Of a DNA stretch of 21,445 nucleotides, positions 8,822 to 16,214 are shown piece after piece. The position numbers were made by a program, and so were the translations under genes. A model generated the notes under the pieces. The model searched no databases and was not told the origin of the DNA. It worked only from the letters and a program-made list of their open reading frames with translations. Positions within the stretch are counted from its first letter, which is position 1, and every line of letters starts with the position of its first letter. The DNA lies in NCBI GenBank assembly GCA_003561815.1, contig PWVP01000149.1, positions 1-21,445 on the forward strand, read 5' to 3'. This DNA comes from Campylobacterota bacterium (GTDB lineage Bacteria > Campylobacterota > Campylobacteria > Campylobacterales > SZUA-545).

Positions 8822-10178
8822 CGTGGTTGAGGCGTCGTGCCATCTCCTCCAGTCGTGTTTCAGAGCGAGGCAACTCGTGCTCCTGCATGAAGGCAATCAG
8901 TTCATTCAAGGTGTCACGCAGGGCCAGGCTGCCGCGCACGCGGGGCAGGATGCGCTGCTTGACCTGCAAGTCGAAGGCCACATCCGGTTCCAGCAGGCCG
9001 CGGCTGTTAGCCAGGTACATCTCGATCTCGCGGAGGACGCGGTAGCCCAGCCCCAGCCCCGACTTGTTCAGTATCTCACCGATGGCCACCACGTCACCGC
9101 GGTAGCTCGTGTCGGGTTCTGTCGCACGATAGCTGAACCACGTCGCGGCCGGGACCCGTGTCACTTCGGGCGTGGGCCGACGCGGCGGCACTTTCTCCAG
9201 GTCGACGTCGAAGAACTCGATGGTGTTGGCCCGATCGATCACCTTGTCGCTGAGGGGCTGCGTCGTCTCGTCCACGTTGATCGTGCCGGTGAAGAGCAGG
9301 TTGGGCGAGACGATCACCTCTCGCTCGTAGCCAGTCTCCCTGCCCTGGCTCTCCATTGATTCTGCCAACGAGCGACTGAAGAGGGGGATGCGACGGTCGG
9401 CCGTTTCCTCTTCCTCCAGGGCGCTGAGGAATTGGGAGAAGTAGTACTCGACGTGGGCCAGGTTCATCTCGTCCAGGCAGAAGAAATAGAGATTCTCCCG
9501 GTCGCGCTCTGCCTCGATGATGAAATCGAGGGCCGGCTCGGCCACGTAGTCCCCGGTGATGGTGTTCAGGTAGCCCAGCAGGTAGCGGTCGTCATTCCAG
9601 CTGGGACGCACGGCCACACGTAGGTAGCGGTCATCCTTGCTTGAGTGACCCAAGGCTTCGGCGTATAACTGAGAGAGCTTGGACTTGCCCGTGCCTGAGA
9701 GTCCTGCAAGGATGACGAAAGGGCGCGTCTTCAGGCTGATGTGGTAGTTGTGGATCGTCTCGTCATCGAAGTAGTAACCGCGGGCGGAGATGTACTCACT
9801 CACATGAGCAAGCAGGTCCTTCTCTTCGACGACAGGAGGTCCCATGAACTCGACCAGCTGCGAGAATTCTTCTTCGCTCAGGACGTTCACGCCCCGTGCA
9901 AGGCCGCGGCCTAGAACAGGACGCACTTCATCGGTGGGCACCGACCGCCGAAACGTCTGCTCCGGCCTGACGATAATGAGAGCTTGATCGACGCGCTCTA
10001 AGCGGCCAGCCACCGGTTCGAGCGACTCAAAGCTGCGGTTGCTCTCGAAGGTCAGCAGGACTTCGCCGCCCTCTTCGAGCTCATCATCTCCAAGGATCTG
10101 CCGCCGCACGTGGACTACCCCGGGCGTTTCGTAGGCACGGGCCGATGCGGGGAGAGCCAGCAAGTAGTAATCACTCAT
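8796..10178 (-). CDS. McrB-like AAA+ NTPase
   Basis: The ATG at 10178 gives 460 residues and sits 6 nt behind a strong GGAGG. A longer open frame to 10376 runs through the pglX relic and is rejected. Residues 1-110 form a distinct N-terminal domain without an obvious DUF3578 or EVE signature. The AAA+ core follows: Walker A GLSGTGKSK (159-167), the McrB-type RPSWNDDRYLLGYLN (191-205), Walker B FFCLDEMNLAHVEYYF (232-247), the sensor segment FTGTINVDETT (296-306) and a basic DRANTIEF that should hold the arginine finger. The McrB family hydrolyses GTP, whereas many homologues use ATP, and the sequence alone does not decide this. It pairs with the overlapping DUF2357 nuclease to form a McrBC-like restriction module. 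Its N-terminal domain would be the target reader. Confidence 0.88.
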   Translation of the reverse strand: MSDYYLLALPASARAYETPGVVHVRRQILGDDELEEGGEVLLTFESNRSFESLEPVAGRLERVDQALIIVRPEQTFRRSVPTDEVRPVLGRGLARGVNVLSEEEFSQLVEFMGPPVVEEKDLLAHVSEYISARGYYFDDETIHNYHISLKTRPFVILAGLSGTGKSKLSQLYAEALGHSSKDDRYLRVAVRPSWNDDRYLLGYLNTITGDYVAEPALDFIIEAERDRENLYFFCLDEMNLAHVEYYFSQFLSALEEEETADRRIPLFSRSLAESMESQGRETGYEREVIVSPNLLFTGTINVDETTQPLSDKVIDRANTIEFFDVDLEKVPPRRPTPEVTRVPAATWFSYRATEPDTSYRGDVVAIGEILNKSGLGLGYRVLREIEMYLANSRGLLEPDVAFDLQVKQRILPRVRGSLALRDTLNELIAFMQEHELPRSETRLEEMARRLNHDGYTSFWR

Positions 10179-10181
10179 CTG

Positions 10182-10189
10182 CCCCCTCC
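10182..10189 (-). promoter_or_regulatory. Shine-Dalgarno of the mcrB-like gene
   Basis: On the minus strand this reads GGAGGGGG, with GGAGG 6 nt before the ATG at 10178. It decides the start of the mcrB-like gene in favour of MSDYY and against an in-frame ATG 198 nt upstream. Confidence 0.7.
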
Positions 10190-10215
10190 ATCTCTGCTTG
10201 TTCGGGCTAATATGT

Positions 10216-10308
10216 TCATCCCTGCGCGGCGTCCTGCCGTGCGGCTTGCTTCTGAGCGCGGGTAGAATGCGACTCGTTCCAGCACTCGCTGCTGTCCGGG
10301 TCCTTGCC
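10216..10308 (-). pseudogene. Relic of the 3' end of a second pglX
   Basis: Translated on the minus strand, the 30 codons before a TGA at 10218-10216 read GKDPDSSECWNESHS then TRAQKQAARQDAAQG. The intact PglX of this window ends GKNPNGSERLNDRHF then TRAQKQAARKAARKSARY. By eye, 16 of the first 24 residues and about three quarters of the bases agree without gaps. In-frame stops lie just upstream (TAA at about 10316), so nothing more of the gene can be read in this frame. A faint continuation may exist in another frame around 10317-10360. The relic ends 37 nt before the mcrB-like start, as expected for an older pglX that once preceded it. The divergence argues against a very recent duplication and for replacement by, or recombination with, a different pglX allele. 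Confidence 0.75.
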
Positions 10309-10346
10309 CCCATATTACCTTCGCGGGTCTGTGAGTCTCGCGTGAA

Positions 10347-10382
10347 GGAGCGTTGGCGCCCGCATGTGTTGGGCACGCTTCC
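10347..10382. repeat. Imperfect palindrome GGAGCGT...ACGCTTCC
   Basis: The outer arms GCGT/ACGC and inner arms GCCC/GGGC can pair around a short loop, and the flanks GGAG and TTCC extend the symmetry imperfectly. This is the first of three neighbouring palindromes in the RT-mcrB gap. Confidence 0.35.
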
Positions 10383-10389
10383 GCCGAGT

Positions 10390-10409
10390 TGAAGCCTGAA
10401 TCGGCTTCA
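10390..10409. repeat. Hairpin, 7-bp stem with 6-nt loop
   Basis: TGAAGCC and GGCTTCA are perfect inverted arms around the loop TGAATC. It lies about 110 nt downstream of the RT stop, in the transcribed direction. There is no adjacent U-tract, so it is not called a terminator. It looks like a REP-type palindrome or a structural element. Confidence 0.5.
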
Positions 10410-10416
10410 CCGACTC

Positions 10417-10431
10417 CTTGCGAAATGCAAG
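10417..10431. repeat. Short hairpin, 5-bp stem
   Basis: CTTGC and GCAAG form perfect arms around GAAAT, just 7 nt from the previous hairpin. It is weak on its own and is noted because it clusters with the other palindromes of this spacer. Confidence 0.3.
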
Positions 10432-10520
10432 CGAGTGCGTCACAGTAGCCGCAATGCATCGACGTGACACGCGGCTGGACGCCAGGCTGGCCCAACTGCG
10501 AGCTGGCTGCCCTCATCGCG

Positions 10521-12872
10521 CTACTCCGAGCTTTCTGCAGCCACAACCGGCTCCGAAAGCTCGACATGCTCGCCTGCGAGAGGCGGCGCCTCAGCGTTGA
10601 GCCACACGTCGAATATCTCTTGCAGAGCCACTTGGAGTTCCTTATGTAGGTCTTCCATTTCCTTGTATGTGATTCTTTTCGAGTGTGTCTTTGTCGTCCT
10701 ATCGACTGGATGATCGACACGGTTACGCAAGGAACCGAGGCGCTTCCAGGTTGGGACCCCGCGGGGAAGCGTATTGGTGAGGACGCCCCTATTGGTCAAC
10801 CTGCCGTAGCCTTCATAGAGACCTGACTCAGACGGTAGCACCCATTGGTAGAATGCAATCAGGGAGAGGTGTGCGAACTGGTGAAAACATCGGACATAGG
10901 CATTCGGAGATTCGTGATAGGCGCTGACCGACTCACGAAGGTGCTTAGCCGCGTCCTCGTGGTGTCCCTTGTAGTACGGGCGCAGATCGTTGACCGGCAG
11001 CGAAACCTCGTACATCCTCTTCGATGTCTGAGCGATGAAGCAAGGCTTCGCCACGCTTGCTGATAGGCCCAGGTCAGTGACCAAATCCCCCCATTCACTC
11101 ATGCATTCGTGGTGGTGTGCCAAATCGTCCCACGTCACCCGGCATTTGCGCTGCTGGAGCAAGTAGACCGCTAACCGGCGTACGATGGGGCTCCTGTCCT
11201 TACAGATAAGGTGAAACAGCGCTAGCTGCTTTTTGACCGACCGGATCCTCTGGAACGCACCCCAGGCAAGCTCCTGGCGCAGAATAGCTGTCTCCTCTTG
11301 GTACCCATCAAGGCGGTTCTGCTCGCAGCGCAGGCGTTCCACCAAGAATGCATGCTGGCTTGGCACCTTCGCGAGAATCCGTGCGGCCACGGTCCTCGCG
11401 TACCAGTCCAGGTCCGAGTCAGACAGCCACTCCCGGCAGACATCCGAGACACTCTTCGCGTTCAGGACTTCGGAAAGCGTCTCAAGCACATTCGCGCGAT
11501 GCCATGAGTAGACTTCATGCTCAGAGACGAATGTCCTCAGCCTCTCGGCAACAACTGGGTCCTGCTTGTAACGTCCCAGACAGCAGGCCAAAGCACGAGA
11601 GCGCCAAGGTAGGCGGGGCAGCAAGTCCAGGACCAAATCCCGTACCCGTTCACTGGGGTGAAGCCCGAAAAGGCAGTAGGTAATGGTCGACTCAGCATTC
11701 TTGCCCTTCTCAGGATCATCGAGGAGCGTATAGTTCTCAAGGAACTCGGTGACTAGTTGCTCTTGGACTCTCGGCGACTCGGCACTGCCTATTGCCGAGT
11801 CTGCGGTTGGTTTAGGGGGAGCTGGGCCGTCTTCATCGCTGGGGGAGACGCCGCCCGACTGCTTGTCACAAGAGAGTTCGCCTTGCAGCCGGTCGACAAC
11901 GGAAGCTGCCTGTTCGCTAGTTGGGAGTGCATCCACTCCCGTTGCTGTTTGCCCACCATCGGCCGTTGGGTCGGTAACGAAGAAACGTAGGCGCAGAATC
12001 TCCTCATCGATATTCTCGATCTTGTGAACAGTGGTCTTCGTTACCTGTGGCACGAGGCCCGCTCTCTTCAGCTCCATGTCAAAACAGATCAGCCCACGCT
12101 GCACAGTCGCCTTGTCCGGCCCAAGAATTCGAACGTCGTCAACGTACCTCACGTAGCGATACCCCTGGGCAATCATCTCGCGGTCAATATCTAAGAGGTA
12201 GAGGTTGGCAAGGTAGTCGGATGCATTGCTTCCCTGCGGGATTCCTCGACTCATCGTCACACTCGGACTGTGGGCGGACCATTTGGCAAGGCACTCCCTC
12301 AAGAGCCCCTCGAACTTCTGATCCTCACCGCAGTACTCACGTACCCGGCCCAAGAGCCGTTGGTGGTCGATAGTGTCATAGAATGCCACGATATCGGTAG
12401 ACGCTATCCATGGGTTACCGGCCCGGTACAGCTTCTCTACTTGGTCCCCGAAGCGCCGATACATGTCCCGCCACCGCTTCAGCATCCACCGCTTACCCGG
12501 CCCAGCATACAAGTTGCCGAGGACATGCTGATCCTCGTGCGTAACCAGATGTAAATGGGATTCATCAGCGATCACATTTACCAAGGCCTGGTACACTATC
12601 ACGTCCGGAACCGACATCAAGGACATAGTTCGCAACGTGGTAGAAGGCTTGGGGACGTACACCTTATGATCAGCCAGCGGCGAATACGGGAAATCCTCAG
12701 CCATGACACGACGCAGGAGATCCTCCAGGCTGGCCTGCAGGTTGTAACCAAATGCTTCCATGCCGATTTCATCCTCGATCATAAGGCTGGTAACATTCAC
12801 CGTCCGCTGCCACGCAAGGAGGAAGTTCCCGTACGTGGCGAATTTCCCCCACAGAGACCTATCGGACATCAT
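10521..12872 (-). CDS. Reverse transcriptase with helical repeats and C-terminal HEPN-like domain (AbiA-like Abi/UG RT)
   Basis: The product has 783 residues. Residues 1-300 are an RT domain: a catalytic block ASTDIVAFYDTID at 157-169, SRGIPQGSNASDYLANLYL at 208-226 and YVDD at 243-246, followed by VTKTTVHK near 277-284. There is no maturase or HNH domain, so it is not a group II intron protein. Residues ~305-370 are a Ser/Pro/Gly/Asp-rich linker. Residues ~370-600 are rows of helices resembling HEAT-like repeats. The C-terminal ~150 residues are helical and contain RNRVDH (716-721), the R-polar-x3-H pattern of HEPN ribonucleases. RT, helical repeat and HEPN in this order is the plan of AbiA and related Abi/UG defence RTs, which abort phage infection. 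The start has AGGAGG at 7-nt spacing; MM gives two candidate codons. It is the only gene here with gaps on both sides, suggesting insertion. Confidence 0.88.
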   Translation of the reverse strand: MMSDRSLWGKFATYGNFLLAWQRTVNVTSLMIEDEIGMEAFGYNLQASLEDLLRRVMAEDFPYSPLADHKVYVPKPSTTLRTMSLMSVPDVIVYQALVNVIADESHLHLVTHEDQHVLGNLYAGPGKRWMLKRWRDMYRRFGDQVEKLYRAGNPWIASTDIVAFYDTIDHQRLLGRVREYCGEDQKFEGLLRECLAKWSAHSPSVTMSRGIPQGSNASDYLANLYLLDIDREMIAQGYRYVRYVDDVRILGPDKATVQRGLICFDMELKRAGLVPQVTKTTVHKIENIDEEILRLRFFVTDPTADGGQTATGVDALPTSEQAASVVDRLQGELSCDKQSGGVSPSDEDGPAPPKPTADSAIGSAESPRVQEQLVTEFLENYTLLDDPEKGKNAESTITYCLFGLHPSERVRDLVLDLLPRLPWRSRALACCLGRYKQDPVVAERLRTFVSEHEVYSWHRANVLETLSEVLNAKSVSDVCREWLSDSDLDWYARTVAARILAKVPSQHAFLVERLRCEQNRLDGYQEETAILRQELAWGAFQRIRSVKKQLALFHLICKDRSPIVRRLAVYLLQQRKCRVTWDDLAHHHECMSEWGDLVTDLGLSASVAKPCFIAQTSKRMYEVSLPVNDLRPYYKGHHEDAAKHLRESVSAYHESPNAYVRCFHQFAHLSLIAFYQWVLPSESGLYEGYGRLTNRGVLTNTLPRGVPTWKRLGSLRNRVDHPVDRTTKTHSKRITYKEMEDLHKELQVALQEIFDVWLNAEAPPLAGEHVELSEPVVAAESSE

Positions 12873-12879
12873 TGCCGGT

Positions 12880-12885
12880 CCTCCT
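12880..12885 (-). promoter_or_regulatory. Shine-Dalgarno of the RT gene
   Basis: AGGAGG on the minus strand, 7 nt before the ATG at 12872. The perfect match suggests independent, efficient initiation, unlike the coupled starts of the flanking BREX genes. Confidence 0.7.
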
Positions 12886-12944
12886 ATGGCCCGATGGTAG
12901 CTAGGTGCCGCCTTCCTCCAAAGCGCCGAGGTCGACCTTGTGCG

Positions 12945-15900
12945 TCAGTATCGGGCACTCTTACGAGCCGCCTTGCGCGCCGCCTGCTTCTGAGCACGGG
13001 TGAAGTGTCGGTCGTTCAAGCGCTCACTGCCGTTCGGGTTCTTGCCCCGGTCTTTTCTCCAATGCACCGTGAACTTGCGCCGAAGCACCCCTGCCTTCAC
13101 GAAAGGACGGATGTTCAAGCGCACACCGTCGTTCAGATCCGGATTCCACCCAATGGCCTGCTCGTGCAGCGGCTTCCAACGCACGTAGATGTCGTACGGC
13201 GGCTCGCCCTCCAGGATGGCCTCCAACTTCTTCTTAAGCTCAAGTGCCGCCACCAACCGTCCCTCGGCGCCTGAAACGCCCTGTTCCACCTCGGCCCGCT
13301 GGGTGCGGATCCAATCGCCCAGGTAGGTGTAGATCAACCGCTGGAGGCGAGCGTAGTCGAGCTTGTGGTAGTTGACCAGGGCATTGAACCCGTCCCGCCG
13401 TCCGTCCCAGATCTGCCAGATGAAAGGGCGGTTGCCGAAGAGCTTGCAGTGCTGGATGAAGAAGCCATCGCGCAGCCACTCGTGCAAGCTCTTGCCTTCA
13501 AAACCTACTTCGGCCAGCAGAGACCGCTGTTGTTCCAGATTCCAGTAGTCGCCATAGGCCTTAGTCAACAACTGCCGCAACCGCCCGGCTGCCGGTACCT
13601 GCCCGGCAAGTGCAGGTAAACACACAATTCCATCGAGATCTGCCACCTGAGTTAGCTTGTCGTTGCCCTGTTCGGGCCACTTGTAGCCGAGCACGCGTGC
13701 TGCCGCTACGTGCAAAGGTTCCGTGGAGTGAACTGGGCTTCCTTTGAATAGCCACTGTGTCGGTTCAGATGAGTGAGGTTGTGGCAACCGCCCCGCGTTC
13801 TTCGCAACCCTCTGCCAGTAGCCAAGGTCAAAAGGCACTTTGATCAAGGTCAGGTTGGTAACCCCTAGCTTTCGGTCAATCTTGCGAACTTCCTTCCCGT
13901 ATTCATCGGACGACAGATAACTCCAGATGGCAGGCAAGTCCCCAGGGTTCTTCGGTACTACAGCGGCCACACCGTTCTGGAAGATCTCGCCCGTGTAGAG
14001 AGTAGCATACAACCCGCCCGTCTGGCTAATCGCGACGCCTTGTCTGTCCCACGCTTGGTTTCCGCGTCGCCAGATGTTATGCAGACGGTGTTTCAGTTCC
14101 TCCGCTAGTTCATAGAGTTCCCCTTCTCCCCTCTGCCAGAATAGCACTTGCTCCCTTCCCGTATATGGTGCCGTGCCCGAAAAAGTGCCCTGAAGGAATT
14201 CCCATTCCCATGTTACGGTTGGTATCTCCCAGAAATAGCGCGAGAACCTGACCGAGTCCCCCGTTCCTATTCCCCAGTAGCTTTCGGCGTATTGGGATAG
14301 TCGTGGTAGATCCGTGTCGATCATCGCAAGAGAAACTCGCCCGTCCGGATTGCGAAGCTGACCCTTTTGGCTTACTCGAGACAATCTGTTGCTCCTCAGC
14401 GCCGCAGCTTTCAGCGTAGGCGAGGCCAGCTCCGAAACATCAAGCCCAAAGATCAGCTGATCTTTGCAAGGCCTGCTATTCGACAATACGAGAAGCACGG
14501 GCTTCACGACCTCACCGCCGATTGTCCTGAAGGCCCCAGCACCTAACCAGCCAAGAACACTCCACCCTTGCTCACGCAGTATGCGAACTCGAAGATCCTG
14601 GTACGATTTAAGAAACAGCCAGTTTTCGGGGTCTACCACGGCGTAGGTTCCCCCAGTTCTGGAGAAGGCGCGACAGCGATCAAGAAAAGCCGTTGCCAAG
14701 TCCCACTTGGCGTCGGGATGGTGTTCTTCGAGGAAGTGGAATAGCTCTTCACCTTGCTTGTTCTGCCCGAGATAGGGTACGTTTGTCGCTACCAATACAT
14801 AATCCATCGACAACAAGTGTGCCGCTCTCACTATGCCTTCCAATGCTATACCAAACAAGCTCGCTGCCGGATCGTGTGTCTGACGCTCATTTCGAAGTGC
14901 TTGTTCCAAGAGGGGGCTGATTCGCTCAAAGTCCCCCACAAACATCCGGTCCTCGACCGGGATGTGCGCGGGGTTGATCAGACTTCCCAGGTCCGGCGCG
15001 TTGCGGAAAAGGTGGTACAGCCGTTCCATCGTCCGCTTCAATGCCTCGTCGTCACCCGCTAGCTTCACCCAGTCCTTTAACTGACCCTGAACCGGAATGC
15101 CCGAGCACGCAATGTTCGGCAGTGGTAGCTCTCTGTAACCCCCAGCCTTCCACGCCGTCAGTGCCAGGTTGAATGCCGCAATCTGCGTGCACCGTGGATC
15201 GATCTCCAGCCCAAAGAGGTTGTCGCGTATCACCGCATCGCCCGCCTCCGCGACACTCAGCCCCTCCTCCTCCATTCGCATCCGGTACAGCATCTCGAAG
15301 GCAGCGACGATGAAGTGACCCGAGCCACAGCACGGGTCCATCATCGTCACCTCAGCCGCCGTCTCGGGCCAGCCATCGAAGGTACCAGCGGCCGGCGTGC
15401 CATCGTCACGGTAGCGCAGGTAGTCGAAGGTCTCAACCAGTGGGCTTTCGGGGTGGCGCGCCGCCCACCAGGCACCCAGGCTGTTGTGCAGGAGGAACTT
15501 GACCATGTAGTCCTCGGTGAACAGCTGAGTCACCGGCGCGATGTCCGCCCCACCGATCTTCCGCTCGCTGCGGTTGACCTCGTCCTTCTTCTTGCTCTGC
15601 CAGAACTGATAGGCCCACCCCAGACCATCGTCGCTGGTGAACACCACGGACGGCAGACCCGTGACAATCTCCTCCAGGCGGTGGCGCCCCTCGGGCGCAA
15701 AGCGTACGTGCATCGCCGGGTCGTCCAACAGGAAGATGCCCGGCAGCATGGTCACGGCATAGCGCGCGGCCAGCTCCCACTTGTCCTCTGCTCCCTCCTC
15801 CGGCGCCAGCTCAGCACACTCCTCCAGTGAGACCGACACGCCCTCTGGATGCATCAGCAGGTCGTTCTCCGCCAGGAAGCGGGTGAACAGAAGGCGGTGC

Positions 15901-16214
15901 CACTGCTCGTAGGCGATCTCTTCCACCAAACGAGGCATCCCCTCCTCCTGGTCGCCCCCGCCCAACTGTCGGGCACGGGCGCGCAGAGCCCGGCGCAGCC
16001 GCCGCTTTCCTTCGTTCATTGTATCGAACGGCCGTGTCTCGCTCACCGCGAGCCTGCTAAGCGCTGCCCCGGCCGCCCCTTCGGCGACTTCGCGCGCGGC
16101 AACGATCTCGTTCTCGTAGTCTGTGAGTAGCTCAGTTGGTAGGGCTGGCATGAGTCCTTTCTTGGTCGGCTTCAGTCCCTCTGGCAGAGCAGCGAGACAA
16201 GTGATTGACTGCAT
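12945..16214 (-). CDS. pglX: PglX, BREX adenine-specific DNA methyltransferase
   Basis: The product has 1089 residues, within the usual PglX range. The SAM-binding motif I, DPCCGSGHF, is at 293-301, and the acidic motif GLEIDPRC at 335-342. The segment TQLFTEDYMVKFLLHNSLG (229-247) precedes the Rossmann core, as in N6-adenine methyltransferases of restriction systems. The catalytic motif IV reads TNVPY (477-481) rather than the usual NPPY. The C-terminus is very basic (QKQAARKAARKSARY). In BREX, PglX methylates a non-palindromic site on host DNA and is needed for self/non-self discrimination. The ATG shares one base with the brxC stop (TGATG), indicating coupling. An internal ATG at 16151, with AAAGGA nearby, is a possible alternative start. 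A 72-nt gap separates it from the RT. A diverged copy of its last ~30 codons lies at 10216-10308. Confidence 0.93.
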   Translation of the reverse strand: MQSITCLAALPEGLKPTKKGLMPALPTELLTDYENEIVAAREVAEGAAGAALSRLAVSETRPFDTMNEGKRRLRRALRARARQLGGGDQEEGMPRLVEEIAYEQWHRLLFTRFLAENDLLMHPEGVSVSLEECAELAPEEGAEDKWELAARYAVTMLPGIFLLDDPAMHVRFAPEGRHRLEEIVTGLPSVVFTSDDGLGWAYQFWQSKKKDEVNRSERKIGGADIAPVTQLFTEDYMVKFLLHNSLGAWWAARHPESPLVETFDYLRYRDDGTPAAGTFDGWPETAAEVTMMDPCCGSGHFIVAAFEMLYRMRMEEEGLSVAEAGDAVIRDNLFGLEIDPRCTQIAAFNLALTAWKAGGYRELPLPNIACSGIPVQGQLKDWVKLAGDDEALKRTMERLYHLFRNAPDLGSLINPAHIPVEDRMFVGDFERISPLLEQALRNERQTHDPAASLFGIALEGIVRAAHLLSMDYVLVATNVPYLGQNKQGEELFHFLEEHHPDAKWDLATAFLDRCRAFSRTGGTYAVVDPENWLFLKSYQDLRVRILREQGWSVLGWLGAGAFRTIGGEVVKPVLLVLSNSRPCKDQLIFGLDVSELASPTLKAAALRSNRLSRVSQKGQLRNPDGRVSLAMIDTDLPRLSQYAESYWGIGTGDSVRFSRYFWEIPTVTWEWEFLQGTFSGTAPYTGREQVLFWQRGEGELYELAEELKHRLHNIWRRGNQAWDRQGVAISQTGGLYATLYTGEIFQNGVAAVVPKNPGDLPAIWSYLSSDEYGKEVRKIDRKLGVTNLTLIKVPFDLGYWQRVAKNAGRLPQPHSSEPTQWLFKGSPVHSTEPLHVAAARVLGYKWPEQGNDKLTQVADLDGIVCLPALAGQVPAAGRLRQLLTKAYGDYWNLEQQRSLLAEVGFEGKSLHEWLRDGFFIQHCKLFGNRPFIWQIWDGRRDGFNALVNYHKLDYARLQRLIYTYLGDWIRTQRAEVEQGVSGAEGRLVAALELKKKLEAILEGEPPYDIYVRWKPLHEQAIGWNPDLNDGVRLNIRPFVKAGVLRRKFTVHWRKDRGKNPNGSERLNDRHFTRAQKQAARKAARKSARY

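Larger units (their letters stand above)
10309..10520. other. Non-coding, structured spacer between RT and pglX relic
   Basis: Together with the relic this fills the 342-nt gap between the RT stop (10521) and the mcrB-like start (10178). I see no credible gene: a 181-codon open frame crossing it overlaps the RT end and has no family features. Three inverted repeats lie close together between 10347 and 10431, listed separately. None is followed by a T-run on the minus strand, so an intrinsic terminator is not supported. The stretch could be a decayed palindromic repeat element, a structured RNA, or scar DNA from insertion of the RT. Confidence 0.5.

Noticed and set aside
8778..9359. 193-codon plus-strand frame
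   Set aside because: It is the antisense shadow of the McrB-like AAA+ domain and has no protein features of its own.
10179..10376. 66-residue N-terminal extension of the mcrB-like gene
   Set aside because: It runs out of frame through the pglX relic, is basic and featureless, and the internal ATG at 10178 has a strong Shine-Dalgarno.
10340..10410. Integron attC-like site suggested by GTTGGGC and nearby palindromes
   Set aside because: No matching GCCCAAC partner arm at the proper distance was found, and the spacing does not fit an attC.
10435..10490. Inverted repeat AGCCGC/GCGGCT and a near match GCGTCAC/GTGACACGC
   Set aside because: The two pairings cross each other or need bulges; they are not distinguishable from chance in GC-rich DNA.
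10175..10720. 181-codon minus-strand frame covering the RT end and the following gap
   Set aside because: It overlaps the RT C-terminal coding region in another frame, has no family features, and its last third is the pglX relic read out of frame.
10521..12872. Group II intron-encoded protein
   Set aside because: There is no maturase or HNH domain and no intron RNA ends; the helical C-terminus with a HEPN-like motif fits Abi-type RTs.
12555..13274. 239-codon plus-strand frame across the RT start and pglX end
   Set aside because: It lies antisense to two well-supported genes and their junction, and shows no recognisable domain.
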